DNA from: Rhytidiadelphus loreus
Taxonomy: Eukaryota > Streptophyta > Bryopsida > Hypnales > Hylocomiaceae
Reading direction: 5' to 3'
Length of the DNA: 64,000 bases
NCBI GenBank assembly: GCA_947034895.1
Contig: OX344763.1
Location: forward strand, 17,453,001-17,517,000
Within the stretch, counting starts at the first letter, position 1. Each line of letters begins with the position of its first letter. The notes beneath the pieces are model-generated. The model had not been told where the DNA came from, searched no databases, and saw only the letters and a list, made by a program, of their open reading frames with translations. Shown piece by piece: positions 36,079 through 48,947 of this stretch. The translations under genes were made by a program, and so were the position numbers.

Positions 36079-38824
36079 AAGAGCTCCACTTCTCTATTGG
36101 AATTTCAATGAACAACTTCGAAATGTGTTTGAAGTAAGGTGGACTTGTTTTCAATGAATTCAAAGATAATTACAATTTTTATTTTTTTTAAATTCAAAGC
36201 AAGAAAACTTCTTTGGATTGCATAATTCATTTGAAGCCTCCTCTTGGCGTGTTGGCCGTGGGGCACATGAGGAGCTTGCTGCTGCGGGCTTCGAAACCGC
36301 ACTGCAAGCCCCCACCAGCCAGCTGTATTTGCTGCGTCTTCCGTGGGGATGCTCTTAGGAACATCCAACTATTTGAGTGTGCCCCATGGAAATATTGTGA
36401 CTGCTTTAGAAGAGTAAGGTGATCATTATGGGTACCATTGCACGCTGGTTTGGGGTAGTCTACTGACTCTTTTGGGCAGAACACTTCAAAAGATCCTAGT
36501 GAATTCATACTTTGTTGAAAAAATATAATTTCAATTGCTCTTGCTCTTTCTCACCCTTGTCTACATGTGGAGAAAAAATTGAAAAATTCCAGCAACCATA
36601 TAAGGTCAAACTCCTAATTCTAACCACAATAGGTTGTTTTACCTTACTTGGTTAGAAATCGTGGAAACTCGTCAGGAACTCACTGCTAACATCTAATGTC
36701 CCTTTATACAAGGGTTGCCCACTTTTAAGCTTGTTTGGAGGCTGCTGCAAACTTCAGAAGCTCATAGAAATATGAGATTTTCACTTTTTTTCACTTTTTT
36801 TTTTCCTACTTCTCAAGTTTAAGTACATCTTTGTATTCACCATTTGGATTTTCAATATCTCTAAGTATGTGGTGGTAAAATTGATTTGAAAATGGCCTAG
36901 TGTTATGCCAATTCTTGAGACATTGTAGCATTACAAGATTTTTTGGGATGTGTTATGTATCTTTGATTGCCGTCAAACTTGGTATATGTATGCCTAACTT
37001 CATTACCCATGAGAAATTTTTTTAACTTGATGGTGTGTAGTGCAAAAAATTTGAGCTAAAGGCAGTCAAAGGCATCTGAAATATTGGGGCACAATGGGGG
37101 AAAAAAATTGACTTTCAAAGCAAATATCTTCTAATGTGTACGGTGAAACCTCACAAAAATTTCACCACATGATCTCATACAAGTTGAATTCAAGATCTTA
37201 TGGTTACATTTTGAAAAAAAAACATTTCTCAAACTTCTGCAGTGAACGCAGCAGAAATGGCAGTTTTCAGTGGTTTCGGAGCCAAAAAATGCCTTGGTAT
37301 TTTAGGGGTTAAAAAAAGAAGTCTTAACTGGTTGTAGTCTAAACACCAAGTAGAGAAGTCTTCTGAACAACTTCACCTAGAGGAAAATTTTGACAGCACA
37401 CAATAATAGAAATTGGAACTCCAAATAGAACTCCCATATATTTTATACGTTTTTTGATTGTAGTGAGTTTTGAGAAGTCATAACTTTTGCATTTGGTGCC
37501 TAATAAATTCAATAAAACTTGTTCAAAAAACTGCGTCTATTTATCTAATTTGTGTGATAAAAAATCAAATCAAGCAAATATGGATTGATTTTTTAAAATC
37601 AATATAGCACATATTTCATATCTCAAGTTAAGATCTCAAAATAAATTTGAAACCCCCAAATAAAAATTATACAAGCAAGAAAAAACCTTCAAAGTTAAAA
37701 AGAAATGAAAGTTATTGATATGTCTACTCAATGAAAAACAAAAAATGAAGAATCGATGTACTTGCTCTACACAACACTTGAAAGTGAAAGGAAATTGTAG
37801 TTGGTACACGTGTACTACCAAAAGCACTACGAAGTAAAAGAGAAAGAGGCCAAAAGATAATGCTATTTGAGATAAAAGAAGCCCTCCATTGCATGGCTCA
37901 AATGTCACAATGAAAAGACAACCAATGAAGTTGGAGTTCTCCAGGGGCCAAGTTTCTTACTTGGGATTGAGGCCACCCAAGAAACTTGACCTCTGGAGCA
38001 GGTTTTTTTTCATTTTTCATGAAGTGGCTAAGTGGCGATATTAAATGTTACAGTGGTGCTCCAAGTTTCAACATTCATCCACATAGTGGATAGAAAATGT
38101 AATACTATGTATCTATAATTCTATTTTCATTCACAATGTGGCGATTTCATCCAAAATTTTACTAAAAATTTCCTATGGCTTGGTGCTAGGAAAAAAAAAT
38201 TGGTGCAATTTTGCACCAAATCACCAAAAGAAAAACCCATTGCTATGGAGAACTCCCCTTTCAAAAAGTGTTGCCACATAGACAATCATGTCATTTTTTC
38301 ATCCATGCTTGAAGTTCTCCATTGGACAAGTCTTGGCCATAGTGTAAATCCAATCTAGTGAAGAACAAAATTTCTTCCAATCATATTGCGATCTTATAAC
38401 TTTCGAGCATCTCAAATTTCAAGCTCAAGTAGTTTGATAGCATTGTTCCAAAAAATGAATTCTAATAGTACATTGAAAACTTCCTCCCCAACTCTTTGGA
38501 GTAACTACATCTAAAAGCATTTGAATAAGCATCCTAGCAAACATAACAAATCTATTATTGTCAAAATGTGGGCTTAATATTGCTTGGCACCCCAGCGTCA
38601 CCACCAGCTCCTCACAAGCATCTGGCCACAAAATCAAAGAGAGTGAGTCAATCCCGAATTGACTACTTGAAGACAATCACTGCATTTGCGAAGAAGGTTG
38701 GAATGCTCTCTTGTTTTTTGATATTCAGAAACGTTTGCAAGCCACTTCAATTCGCCACTCTCTGTGAGTCCAGTGAAATGGGAACATTGCGGAATGTATT
38801 TCAAGTATAAGGGAATTTCAATTA
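36079..38824. other. Intergenic, no supported gene
   Basis: Overlapping open frames at 36,213-36,508 on both strands and at 38,568-38,810 show no recognisable domain. A hairpin lies at 37,938-37,998 (CTCCAGGGGCCAAGTTTCTT with its near reverse complement AAGAAACTTGACCTCTGGAG). The rest is AT-rich and featureless to me. Confidence 0.45.
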
Positions 38825-39224
38825 AGGTAGTATGCTCTAATAGTGACTATTTAAGAGCTGGTTTGCCTTTTTCATAGGCTTCCGTGGATAGAATTATTTT
38901 TCAGAGAAAGAGAAATAGTTGTGGAACCTAACACACGTGGTTTTATATTTTTCCAAGCATATTTGAATTAGTTATAAAATTTCAAAGATTCTGGACATAG
39001 GCACCTATTTGTGACCACAGGTCTTCCAAAATCAGTTCACTTGCAATTTATAAAGAGATGTGTGGAAATCAAAGACAATGATTGGCTCTTGCAATAGAAA
39101 AATAATTGTTTGCTTAATGCATTCAATTGCTACAGTGGTACATTTAAGGATCACCCCATCTCCATTCTCCACCTAAAAATAGGGTCGGTTTGAAGAAGAT
39201 GGTCACTTTTAGAGCATACTACCT
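38825..39224. mobile_element. MITE cluster element 1
   Basis: 400 bp, AGGTAGTATGCTCTAA at the left and TTAGAGCATACTACCT at the right, flanked by TA. The interior shares 'cctttttcataggcttcc', 'ggttttatatttttcc' and 'atgattggctcttgcaat' with elements 3 and 4 of the cluster. Confidence 0.85.
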
Positions 39225-39348
39225 TAGTGCATCACAAATTGCCACATCTTCATAACCTTGCAAACTATTTACCTAGTGTTGGTAAGAAATTAAAGGAGTG
39301 ATGCATGAGTTGGCAATGGGCAGGGAAATAACAGACTTTTCTCAACTA

Positions 39349-39661
39349 AGGTAGGAGGTCGAGAAATGGAGCATCTAAGCACTGAAACTGAATTTTGGGG
39401 AGGTAAAACATCTTGAAGTACTTTTCAGTAAATTTTCCTTGAAAGACAAGTGGAATTGAAATCTAACCCAAGTCGTTTCGTATTTTTTGGACCTTTGTGG
39501 AATTAGTTACAAATTTTTGAAGTTGGAAAAAAGTGGTCATTTGTGGTCATCAAAATGGACCACCTCCTGAAATGTGCATATGTGGTACATTGAAGAAAGC
39601 AAAATGTACCTCTTAGTCATGTTCCATTTTAATGCCCGCTCCGTTTTACAGCCTCCTACCT
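39349..39661. mobile_element. MITE cluster element 2
   Basis: 313 bp, AGGTAGGAGGTCGAGAAATG at the left and GCCTCCTACCT at the right, flanked by TA. It is shorter than its neighbours and shares only part of the interior ('acccaagtcgtttcgtatttt'). Confidence 0.8.
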
Positions 39662-39833
39662 TACTCCCCAACTTCAGAACACTGCACATCAAGTAGCTAA
39701 ACAATCAATGTTAAGGTACCTTTCATGGTTTTGATTGCAGCTGGTGATTTCTTTCTGCTTCTGGCATGGCTGTTAATTACAGGATATAATTAACCTGAGT
39801 ATTTCGATCTTGTTTAAACAATCACTCCCAATA

Positions 39834-40233
39834 AGGTAGGAGGGCTCATCTAAGGGCTGATCCGCCTTTTTCATGTATTTTCTTAAATGAAGATATTTAT
39901 AGCTCATTTTTCAAAAAAAGAAAAATAGAAGAGGAATCCAACACAAGTGGTTTCATATTTTTTGAAGCATTTTTTAATTACTTATGGATTTTCAAAGGAG
40001 TTGTGTCATAGGTCCCTATTTATGTCCCTAGGTCTTCCATAAAGTGTTCACTTGCAACTTCTAAAGAAAAATGGGAAAGCATAGAGAATGATTGGCTCTT
40101 ACAATTAATAATGCTTTTTTCCTTGATTCATTCAATGACTATGGAGGTCAATTTATGAACTACAGTTTGTCCATTTCACAGCCATTTATAGGGTCTATTC
40201 TTCGTGCCCACTCCATTTCAGAACCTCCTACCT
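39834..40233. mobile_element. MITE cluster element 3
   Basis: 400 bp, AGGTAGGAGGGCTCATC at the left and GAACCTCCTACCT at the right, flanked by TA. It is collinear with elements 1 and 4, including 'cacaagtggtttcatatttt'. Confidence 0.85.
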
Positions 40234-40295
40234 TAAGGGTGTGAAAAGAGTTTCAAGAGAACACCATAAAAATGTACAGAAGGTAAAGCCTACTA

Positions 40296-40704
40296 AGGTA
40301 GTGTGCTCATAAACCATCACTTTAAGGGCTGATTTGCCTTTTTCACAGGTTTCCAGGGACAAAATGATTTTTAGATCATTTTTCAGAGAAAGAAAAATAG
40401 ATGCGGAACCCAACACAAGTAGTTTCATATTTTTCCAAGCATTTTTGAATTACTTATAAATTTTCAAAGATCCATGTCATAGGCACCTATTTGTAACCAT
40501 AGGTGTCCCAAAATCCATCCCCTTGTGACTTATAAAGAAATGTGCAGAAATCACAGCCAATGATTGGCTCTTACAATAAAAAAACAATTCTACTTGAATT
40601 CATTAATAGAGCAAACAGGGCCATTCAAGGATCACTGTGCATCCATTCTACAGCTACCTACAGGACAATCTGAAGAAGAGGGGCGGTTTATGAGCACACT
40701 ACCT
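40296..40704. mobile_element. MITE cluster element 4
   Basis: 409 bp, AGGTAGTGTGCTCATAAACC at the left and GGTTTATGAGCACACTACCT at the right, a perfect 20-bp inverted repeat, flanked by TA. It is the best-preserved member, and so perhaps the youngest. Confidence 0.9.
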
Positions 40705-40710
40705 TATATA

Positions 40711-41149
40711 AGGTAGAACTACCCTTCACCACTCTGATTCGTGATCTGACTACTTTGGGGCCAAGTCTAAGTAGGACATATATTTTTCAGAAGTGTGCGC
40801 TTGTTTCACGATTCAAACCCAAGTGGAATTATAATTTTCTGATCAAAATTGTAATTTCTATGAATTTTTGAAGTGGTCTGCCCTAAATTGCAAATCTGCC
40901 AGTAGACCAGGGGCATAAATGTGTAAGAAACAACCCATTACCACCCTTCCATGTATCTATGGACGCCTCAATATTCGCCAATCAAGCAGTGACACGTTAC
41001 CAAGTTTAACATTAATGCACTGATTTTGTCAGAATTTTGAAGGGATTTGGGACATTTTCTGGACAGATTTGGATGTTTGACCTGGCGGAATTGGGGCCAA
41101 ACATAGGGTGACGGAATTGGGTGACTGGCGGAATTGGGTAGTTCTACCT
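40711..41149. mobile_element. MITE cluster element 5, divergent interior
   Basis: 439 bp, AGGTAGAACTACCC at the left and GGGTAGTTCTACCT at the right, flanked by TA. It begins six bases after element 4 ends. The interior is mostly unlike the others and contains repeated 'ggcggaattggg'. Confidence 0.8.
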
Positions 41150-42471
41150 TATATTATAATCATGTTCTCCATTTTGAATGCTCGACTGCCACCTCAACCT
41201 GAAATGGGTTCCAGTGAGTCCATGTTCTGTGATTTCCAACCAATGTTGATAACTAAGACTAGTCTAGATTTATGTTTTGTACAATTGTACAAAACTTTGC
41301 CATTTTAAATGAAAAGTACCAATTGAATGGGAAATTCCCCTTTCAGGAGCTGAAGCTCTCTGCGCTTTTGCCAAGCAGAGACCGGGTCTTCCAGTGTTGG
41401 AAACCGCTCCTTATAACTCCTCAAGCTTCCATGACGAGTTGATTAGGGGTGACCTGGTTGTACAAACTTTGCAACTGGGAATGTGACCTACCTCTAAATG
41501 GAAACTGTAGAATCATATTGCAGTCTATACCTATCCTCGTTTTTAGATAAGCATCAATGTTGCCCAAATTCAAAAGAGATTTTGGTGTAATGACTACTTA
41601 TCATTGATACCCCATATGCAGTTTGAGGAAAATGTTGTTAAATCTTTGAGCCTCTTCAAGTACCTGGAAGAGAGAAAATCACATGATACATGCATCTTTT
41701 GCATTTGGATAATAGCTATTACTGTTTGCACAAGGACGCCACTTTGATTGTCTCTTGCCACAGTTGCTTCTGAGCAGGCTGAGGATGCTATCCATAGGAG
41801 CAAGTGCTACAATAATGAGACTGATCTGGTCATGTGCACTTCATATCTTCCTCACTTTCAGATGTTCACACACACTGCAGGTACTATGGCACTTTTCTGA
41901 CCAAGAGTTTACCCAATTTCTATTAATACTGATATCAGCAGAAACTATGAACAATCTTAAGTAATACTGAACGATCATCCTCCCATGGTCATATTTGTAC
42001 AAATGGTGTGTTTCCCAACTTGCGAAGCTTAACTGCTCAGAGCTTTGAAAAAACTGACTACTTAGGATTGATGTAAATCTGACAAAATCAAATTGGTCAT
42101 TTTAACTAAGCCATAAGTTATTTGTCTTTCAAAATGTGCTTGCTTGAGAGTTGGACCTCCTCACCTCGAACACCAGAGTCAGATGGTGAGATATGTCTGA
42201 TCCCGGCCGTGGATGGCATCTACAAATGCAGGGGGATTGATCGTCTTCAACCCAAATGCAACCCAGCCAGCAATGTCCTGCTGCTGTGAATGCCACATTT
42301 CTGGCCACATTATACGGCTGACTACGTGAAGGCTGCTGATGTTTCGGTGATTCAATGAGGTCCCAACTAGTTTTCATCCGATGCTATTTGCAACTTTTCT
42401 CAATCTCAGGTTTGTATTCACTCATAATAGTGATTAGTTTTTTGGGACTATAGCCTTATCTATTGCAACTC
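41150..42471 (+). repeat. Left edge of segmental duplication block B
   Basis: This contains a 'gataactaagactagtctagat' segment like 2,650-2,690 and 44,860-44,890. A unique segment at 41,347-41,485 follows a good acceptor (ctttcag) and stays open for about 46 codons (GAEALCAFAKQRPGLPVLET...), perhaps an orphan exon. A stretch from about 41,790 matches the window's first bases. At 42,232-42,409 is a decayed copy (in-frame TGA and TAG) of the orphan exon. Confidence 0.5.
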
Positions 42472-45400
42472 GTAGAACCAACTAAAATTAGCCTATGACT
42501 ATGAAATGAGCCTGGTTATGGTTATTGTTTGCATTGCATGCACAAATTTCCCACTAAATTTGAGTGGAAATTATAGTCTTTTATTTTTCAGAGATGAAAT
42601 CACATGTGTTTTATAGGTCCTCATATTTTCAGACTTTTTTATGTAAGTTTTTGAGAAGAAACAATGAAAGAGAACTCATGTCAAATACAAAATACACTTC
42701 AAAAATCTGAAAATTTTACCATTCTTGGGCATGATTCGCCTAAGACTTTAAAACTTTTGTCTTGTAGCTTGCTTTTGAAAGGGATTTATTTTTATCGTCC
42801 AAATTTTAAATCCAAATATGTTTGTGTCGATTTAAAATACTGTCTTCTTGATGCGCTTACAATGATAGTACTCGTAAGTTCTAATTATACATGAGTCAAA
42901 AGTTAATAATGAATTTGTAGGGCCTACATACATGGTGCGCTAAGGATGATTTAAGGGCCTCCTTACATGTATTGGTCATCGGGGAACTTTCACAACGGGT
43001 GCTACAGTGAAAAATAAACATTGCACTTTCATGTGGACCCGGTGGGTGGGAATATAGACAATAAAAAATTACCACGTATTAAATTCCCTAATCTCCACCA
43101 ATGAGGTTGTCCACCGGTATCGGTGAAACTTCAACTCCTCCTTTCCTGCTTGCCCACCCCGGCAAGACCATCGCTGGAGCCACTTTTGTCTTCTTGCTTG
43201 AATTAGAGGAAAGTTTGCCCACCGGGTAAACATGTGTAAGTACTTCTTCCAGACACGGTAAGATCTTAGCTACTATAGTCACTCTGAAACCTATGACCGT
43301 GCGGACCCCCCCCACAGGATCAATAGTGTCCAACTCTGTGCGGAAGCTTGGCGTGCTTTGAGCACTGTTCTTCTTCTTCCTTTTGAACCACGTCTCTCTC
43401 AGAAAATGCCACCACTCTGCGCAAGTCTATAACTCCGGGAGAGATCGGAAGATTGAACTTGTGAGTATGGGAGTCTAGATTTCAGACTCAGTGATTTGTA
43501 TCTCCTACATCAGGTCCACAGGCACTCATCTGTAGGTTCAAAATTCTCTTTTACTGTGGTGTTGAACGTGGCAACGATCCCTGGAGCTCCTGTGTACCGA
43601 CAAGGGTTTCGAAATGACGATGTTGGGGGCGCTACATTAAGCCTTGGTTCGTGTTCCGATCCTGGGTGACGATTGCCTTCGTGCTAGCCGTGGTGTTCAA
43701 TCAGAGTAGTGGCCTCCCTGGAGTTGTGACGAGGGCAGCCTGATCCAGAACGAGGGTTTCACTGTACAATACAGTAGATTTCTACCTTCGGTCTACATTC
43801 AGCTTAGAGGGCAAGCTTGACATGCAGGGTACTCGTAACAAGTACGGCTTGATTCTTTGTTTCTGGTACATGTTAATTTAGAGTCCATTTTCAGGTCATT
43901 TGTTGGTGGGCCATCTAAAATCTTTTTGTTGAATGGGTGTGAGATTCGTGACAGATCTTAAGAGAATTGTGTTTTTGTGCTTGGTTGTGCAGGATGAAAA
44001 GCGTGTTCGTGAGCATGCATTGGGCATTACAACTGCGAGTCTAATCTAGTGTGAGAGGTGGCAAGTTCTCAACGAGGTGTCCGGTTACGTCCAACTTCAC
44101 CGAGTGGTGGCCATGGATATGGCGGGCGTCGTCGCACTCCTGTGCTGTCGTTGACACGAGGATCGCTCGGCCACTCGCTTGCGTGCTCTCCCAGCAATTT
44201 GTCAGCAATTGGCGAGATGTTCATCTGCCAGACTGTAAATTCCATTTCAGGTACTGCTGCATCATGTACATTTTTGACAGTCATTAATATCAACACAAAG
44301 TGTGGTTTGATGATCCAAGTAGAATGATGTCAAGTGAGTTTGCAGCATGGCAAGGTTAAATTGGCTTCAACATTTCCAGTGAAAAGTAATTTCAAATGCC
44401 TTCTTAAGAAGATGTCACTTTGCACATGAACATTTGCATCAAATCAGGAACAGTCTCAAATATTTGGTCCGTTTTACCAAGTAAGGTGTGCTCAAATCAC
44501 AAGTGCCAGTTGACTCAGGCTCTGTGCATGCTGTCTTAAGGTCATTTTGATGACTCCACACTTCAGCACTCAGGAGTGTACACACTTACGGGTATTTGAG
44601 TTTGTGGGTTTTTGAAGCTTTTTAAGGGTGTGAGAAAGCTTCCACGGGCTTTAGACTGCTGGAGTGTGATCTTAAATTTGCACTCGGTGCATTGGTTGTA
44701 ACTTCCACGTTCTCTTATAATGAAGGCAAAGTTTGGTTTAATATGAGATTTATTTTATTCAGCATGATTGGGTTTACATGATTTCGAAGTCCTGGTTCTT
44801 GGCAAATAAATGGGTTCCATTGAGGCTAGGTTATGTGATTTCCAAATGGTTTTCTCAGTTGATAACTAATACTAGACTAGTCTAGATTTTCGTTTGGTAC
44901 GATTCTACAGTACTTTGCCATATAAAGTGAAAAGTGCAAACTGAATGATAAATTCACCCATCGTCATATTTGTAAATTGTACAAATGGCGTGTTTCCGAA
45001 ATTGCGAAGTTGAACTGATGAGAGCTTTGAAAACTAAGATTGATATAAATTTGTCAAAATCAAATTTGTCATTTTAACGAAGATAAATTATTTGTCTTTC
45101 AGAATGTGCTTGTGAGTTGGACCTCCTCACCTCGAACACCAGAGATGGAAAGGCCTCTGACTCTCATTTCATGCTAGTAAAATTCCGCATCATCGTCTGC
45201 TTAGATTCAACAGTTCTGCTCAGTCTTTCGTTGAAAAATGTTGATGACTCCAGAATTTATGTCATGAATGAACATGTACTGGTTTGCAGTAGAAGCAGTG
45301 TTTGCTGCTACTACTTTGCAGGATCTTTACAACTTCATGTCTAGATTGTCATGTTGGTGAACAAGCGCATGAGACTTTTATGCAAGTTCTTTTGAGACCA

Positions 45401-46328
45401 AATTGATTTCATGTTGTTGAACTGGTTGGACCTGACATATTTTCCGTTGATTTCCAGCTGCATGTTCCAGTACCTCATGTGTTATGCCTAAATGCTCCGA
45501 AATCCACATTCTGCATGATGTACAAAGTGCTCTAGAGACATGTTTTGTTCAAATAACTTTTTATGTCTGATCATGTGGATGGCATCTATAAATGCAGGGG
45601 ATTGATCGGCTTCAATCCGAATGCAACCCAGCACCTTCCTGCTGCCGTGAATGCCGCATTTCTGTCCACATTAGACGCTGACTATTTGAAGGCTGCTGCT
45701 GTTCCGGTGATCCAACGCGGTCCCAACTGGTTTTCACCGGATGCTCTTCGCAACTTTTTGAATTCTCGATCCCAGGTTCGTATTCATGTCCCCAATTCCT
45801 TGTCTCTGAATTCACTTCATAATTGGCTGTCCGGATGAGCTTCAATCTTTACATAAATTGACTTCAGTGCAAGATACATTATTTTACAGTAAGAAAGTTC
45901 TGGGCTCCATTGAAGTTCCGTAATACCAGAAATCTACAAGCGGATTAGTAATAATTTGTAGGAAGACGAATCCTTTAATATCCAAATTCATAACAAACCG
46001 AGAAGCTGAGAAGGAGAAATCGCAAGCTCTTGTATGTCGGGGTGACTGATTCTAAATTTGAACCAATGCACTAGGAGCATTGGTTGTAACTTCCACATTG
46101 TCTTGTAATGAAGGCAAAATCTGGGTTAATATGAGATTTCTCAGTTTATTGAGCATGATTGGAGAGGAGGCTTGATACAAGCTTGCTTCTTGGTAAATGC
46201 TGTGGGTATGGCAACAAAGTTTTCAAGAGTAGCTCTTGACATACCTTGTGTCGATTGTGCCAAAATCTTGAGTGCTAGGAGCTGTGAATTAGGAGTAGTA
46301 TTAAGGCAGTGAAGTGTCATTCTTCCAC
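42472..46328 (+). repeat. Tandem module B1
   Basis: Counterpart of A1 with the same segment order, including the orphan exon (45,598-45,775), but without the MITE that interrupts A1 at 4,357. That MITE is therefore either younger than the duplication or lost from this copy. No functional gene recognised. Confidence 0.6.
45598..45775 (+). pseudogene. Orphan exon, intact copy (family not recognised)
   Basis: 178 bp between 'aaatgcag' and 'cccag|gttcg'. It encodes 59 residues in one open frame: GLIGFNPNATQHLPAAVN, then DADYLKAAAVPVIQRGPNWF and SPDALRNFLNSRSQ. The composition and splice borders look like a genuine internal exon, but no other exon of the same gene can be joined to it here. Sister copies (3,384-3,560 and 42,232-42,409) are broken. 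Confidence 0.5.
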
Positions 46329-48947
46329 AGGAACAACTAAAGTAGCCTATGCCCGTGAAATGAGCGTTGATATTCTTTGCTTTCTATGCAGAGATTTCCC
46401 ACTACATTTGAGTGGAAATTGTATTCTTTATTTTTCAGAGATGAAATCACATGTCCTCTGTAGGTCCTGAAATTTTCACAATTTAAAAAAAAAAAATTTC
46501 AAATGACTTTGAATCTTGGAAGAACAAATGAAAGAACAAATGAAAGAGAACTCATATCAAATTTTCAGATATTTTAAGTGTATTTTGTCATCCAATTCTG
46601 AAACCCAAATATATTTGTGTCTATTTAACCTTGTAAGGATACAAATTCCATGACCAATGAGTCACCAAAATTCCCTGATAATTGGACCAATAGGTGCATT
46701 CTCCTTTTCTATAGTTAGTATTGTCCTTAGTTGGATTCACCAATATTTTTTTATACATTTTGAAAGAGAAATTTCAGAATTGCTTCTAAATTTCATTACA
46801 AGCAAAATATTATCATTTTTTGAGTAAAATTGGTTGGAATGCATTTGAAATGAGTTTCTCTTTACATGGTGATTTTTTGAAATTTTTACATGTTCTTTAT
46901 ATCTTTGACCTCATTTTTGCAAATCCCGTTTCGAACTAGAGTCAATGCAATTTGGCTTGATCAACCACTTGACATTCTTCCACATTTGTAATTTTAGAAA
47001 AATATTTACTCTAGTAACATCAAATCTCGACCATTAAATAGGACAACTTGATAAAGTATCTCTACAAAGTAGGATGACTTTGATCCTAGTAAAATGAGAG
47101 AATCATGAGTTTCAATCTATTCATTGTCTAGAAATTTGAAGTCAGAGCACTGAGGCATTAAAGTACTTCTTGAAGCACTTCTAATTCTAATTATACATCA
47201 GTCAAAAATGAAGAATGAATTTGGAGGGGGCTTGTGGATGCTGTAAGAGTCTAATAAGTACTCCTTTCGCACAGTCACTCTGAAACCGATGACCGTGCGA
47301 ACCCTCACACAAGATCGATAGTGCACAGTTTGTCCAACAGTGTCCGTGCGGAAGTTTGACGCGCTCTGTGCATTGTTCTTCTTCCACAAAGTCCCTCTTA
47401 GAAAATTCCACCACTCTGCGCAAGGCTGTGATTCCAGGAGAGATTGGAAGATTGAACTTGTGAATACGTGAGTCTAGTTACTAGGAGGATAAGTGCTAAA
47501 TGCTTTGTATGTCCTGCATTGGATCCACAGACATTCATCTGCGGGCTCAAAGTTTTCTTTCACCCCTGCGTTGAACGTGGCAGCGATCCCTGGAGCTCCT
47601 GTGTACTGCCGAGGGTTTCGGGATGACGATTTTAGGGGCGTTACATTAGGCCTTGCTTCGTGTTTCGACCCTGTCTGCAAGTTGGCGGTTGCCTTCATAC
47701 TGGCCTTGATGTTCACTCAGAGCTATGGGTTCCCTGGAGTTGCGACGAGGGCAGTTTGATCCAGAACGAGGGTTTCACTGTACAATACAGCGGCATTGAG
47801 CTTTGATCCCCATTCAGCTTAGAGGAAGAGCTTGACATGCTTGGTATGCGTATCAAGTACGTTTCGATTCTTTGTTGGTGATACCATGTTAATTTAGATA
47901 CCATTTTCAAATCATTTTTTGGTCGGTCATCTAATTTTTTTTTACTGAATGGGTGTGAGATTTATGACAGATCTTGAGAGAATTGTGTTTTTGTGCTTGG
48001 TTGTGCAGGTTGCAGAGCGTGTTCATGAGCATGGGTTCAGCATTAAAACTTTGAATCTAATCTAAATGTGAGGTTGTTCTCACCCACCAGGTTTCCAGCT
48101 ACGTCCAACTTCACCAAGTGGTGCCCTACTTTGCAGTCCCCAGCCTTGGAGCTCGGCGACTCGTGTGAATATGGCGGGCATCGTCGCGCTCCTATGTTTT
48201 CGTTGACACGAGGATCGCTCCACCACTCGTTCGCGTGCTCTCCCAACGATTTGCCAGCAATTGGTGAATGTTCATCTGCCAGATTGTAAATTCCATTTCA
48301 AGTACTACTGCATCATGTACATCTCTGACGGTCATTAATATCAACAACACAAAGTGTGGTGTGATCATCCAAGTAGAATGATGTGAAGTGAGTTTGCTGT
48401 ATTGCAAGGTTTTGGCTTCAACAAATGTTTCTCGTGACAATTAAGTCATGTCAAATGCATTCTTAAGAAGATGTAACTTTGGACATGAAAATTTCCGGCA
48501 ATGGTAAAGGTTTCAAATGTACTGTCCGTTTTACCAAGTAAGGTGTGCTGAAATCACAAGTGCCAGTTGACTCAGGCTCTGTGCATGCTGGCTCAAGGTC
48601 ATTTGATAACTCCGCAATTTAGCACTCAGGTGCACTCGGTGCATTGGTTTTAACTTCCACATTGTCTTATAATGAATGCAGAAATTGGGTTAATATGAGA
48701 TTTCTTTTATTGTTCATTATCGGAGAGGAGGCCTGATCACAGATTTAGAAGGTTTGGTTCTTAGCAAAGACTGAGGGTATGGCAACAAAGTTTTTGAGAG
48801 TAGCTCTTGACAAAGCTTGTGTTGATTGTGCCAAAATCTTTGAGTGCTAGGAGCTGTGAATTGCGAATGTAACCGGGTATTGGGGGTAGTATTACTTAAG
48901 GCTGCGAAGTGCCACGGACGTACACCAATTGTCTTTCTTCTGTACGA
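46329..48947 (+). repeat. Tandem module B2
   Basis: Counterpart of A2. Bases 46,740-47,160 are a segment not seen in A2 (an A/T-rich insertion). About 120 bp present in A2 near 7,100-7,220 are missing at about 48,630. No functional gene. Confidence 0.6.

Noticed and set aside
36213..36508. Overlapping 69-, 87- and 93-codon frames on both strands
   Set aside because: GC-richer patch, but the frames have no recognisable motif. Short overlapping frames are expected by chance.
38568..38810. 80-codon plus-strand frame (SRIDYLKTITAFAKKVG)
   Set aside because: It looks somewhat protein-like, but no domain, splice context or second copy supports it.
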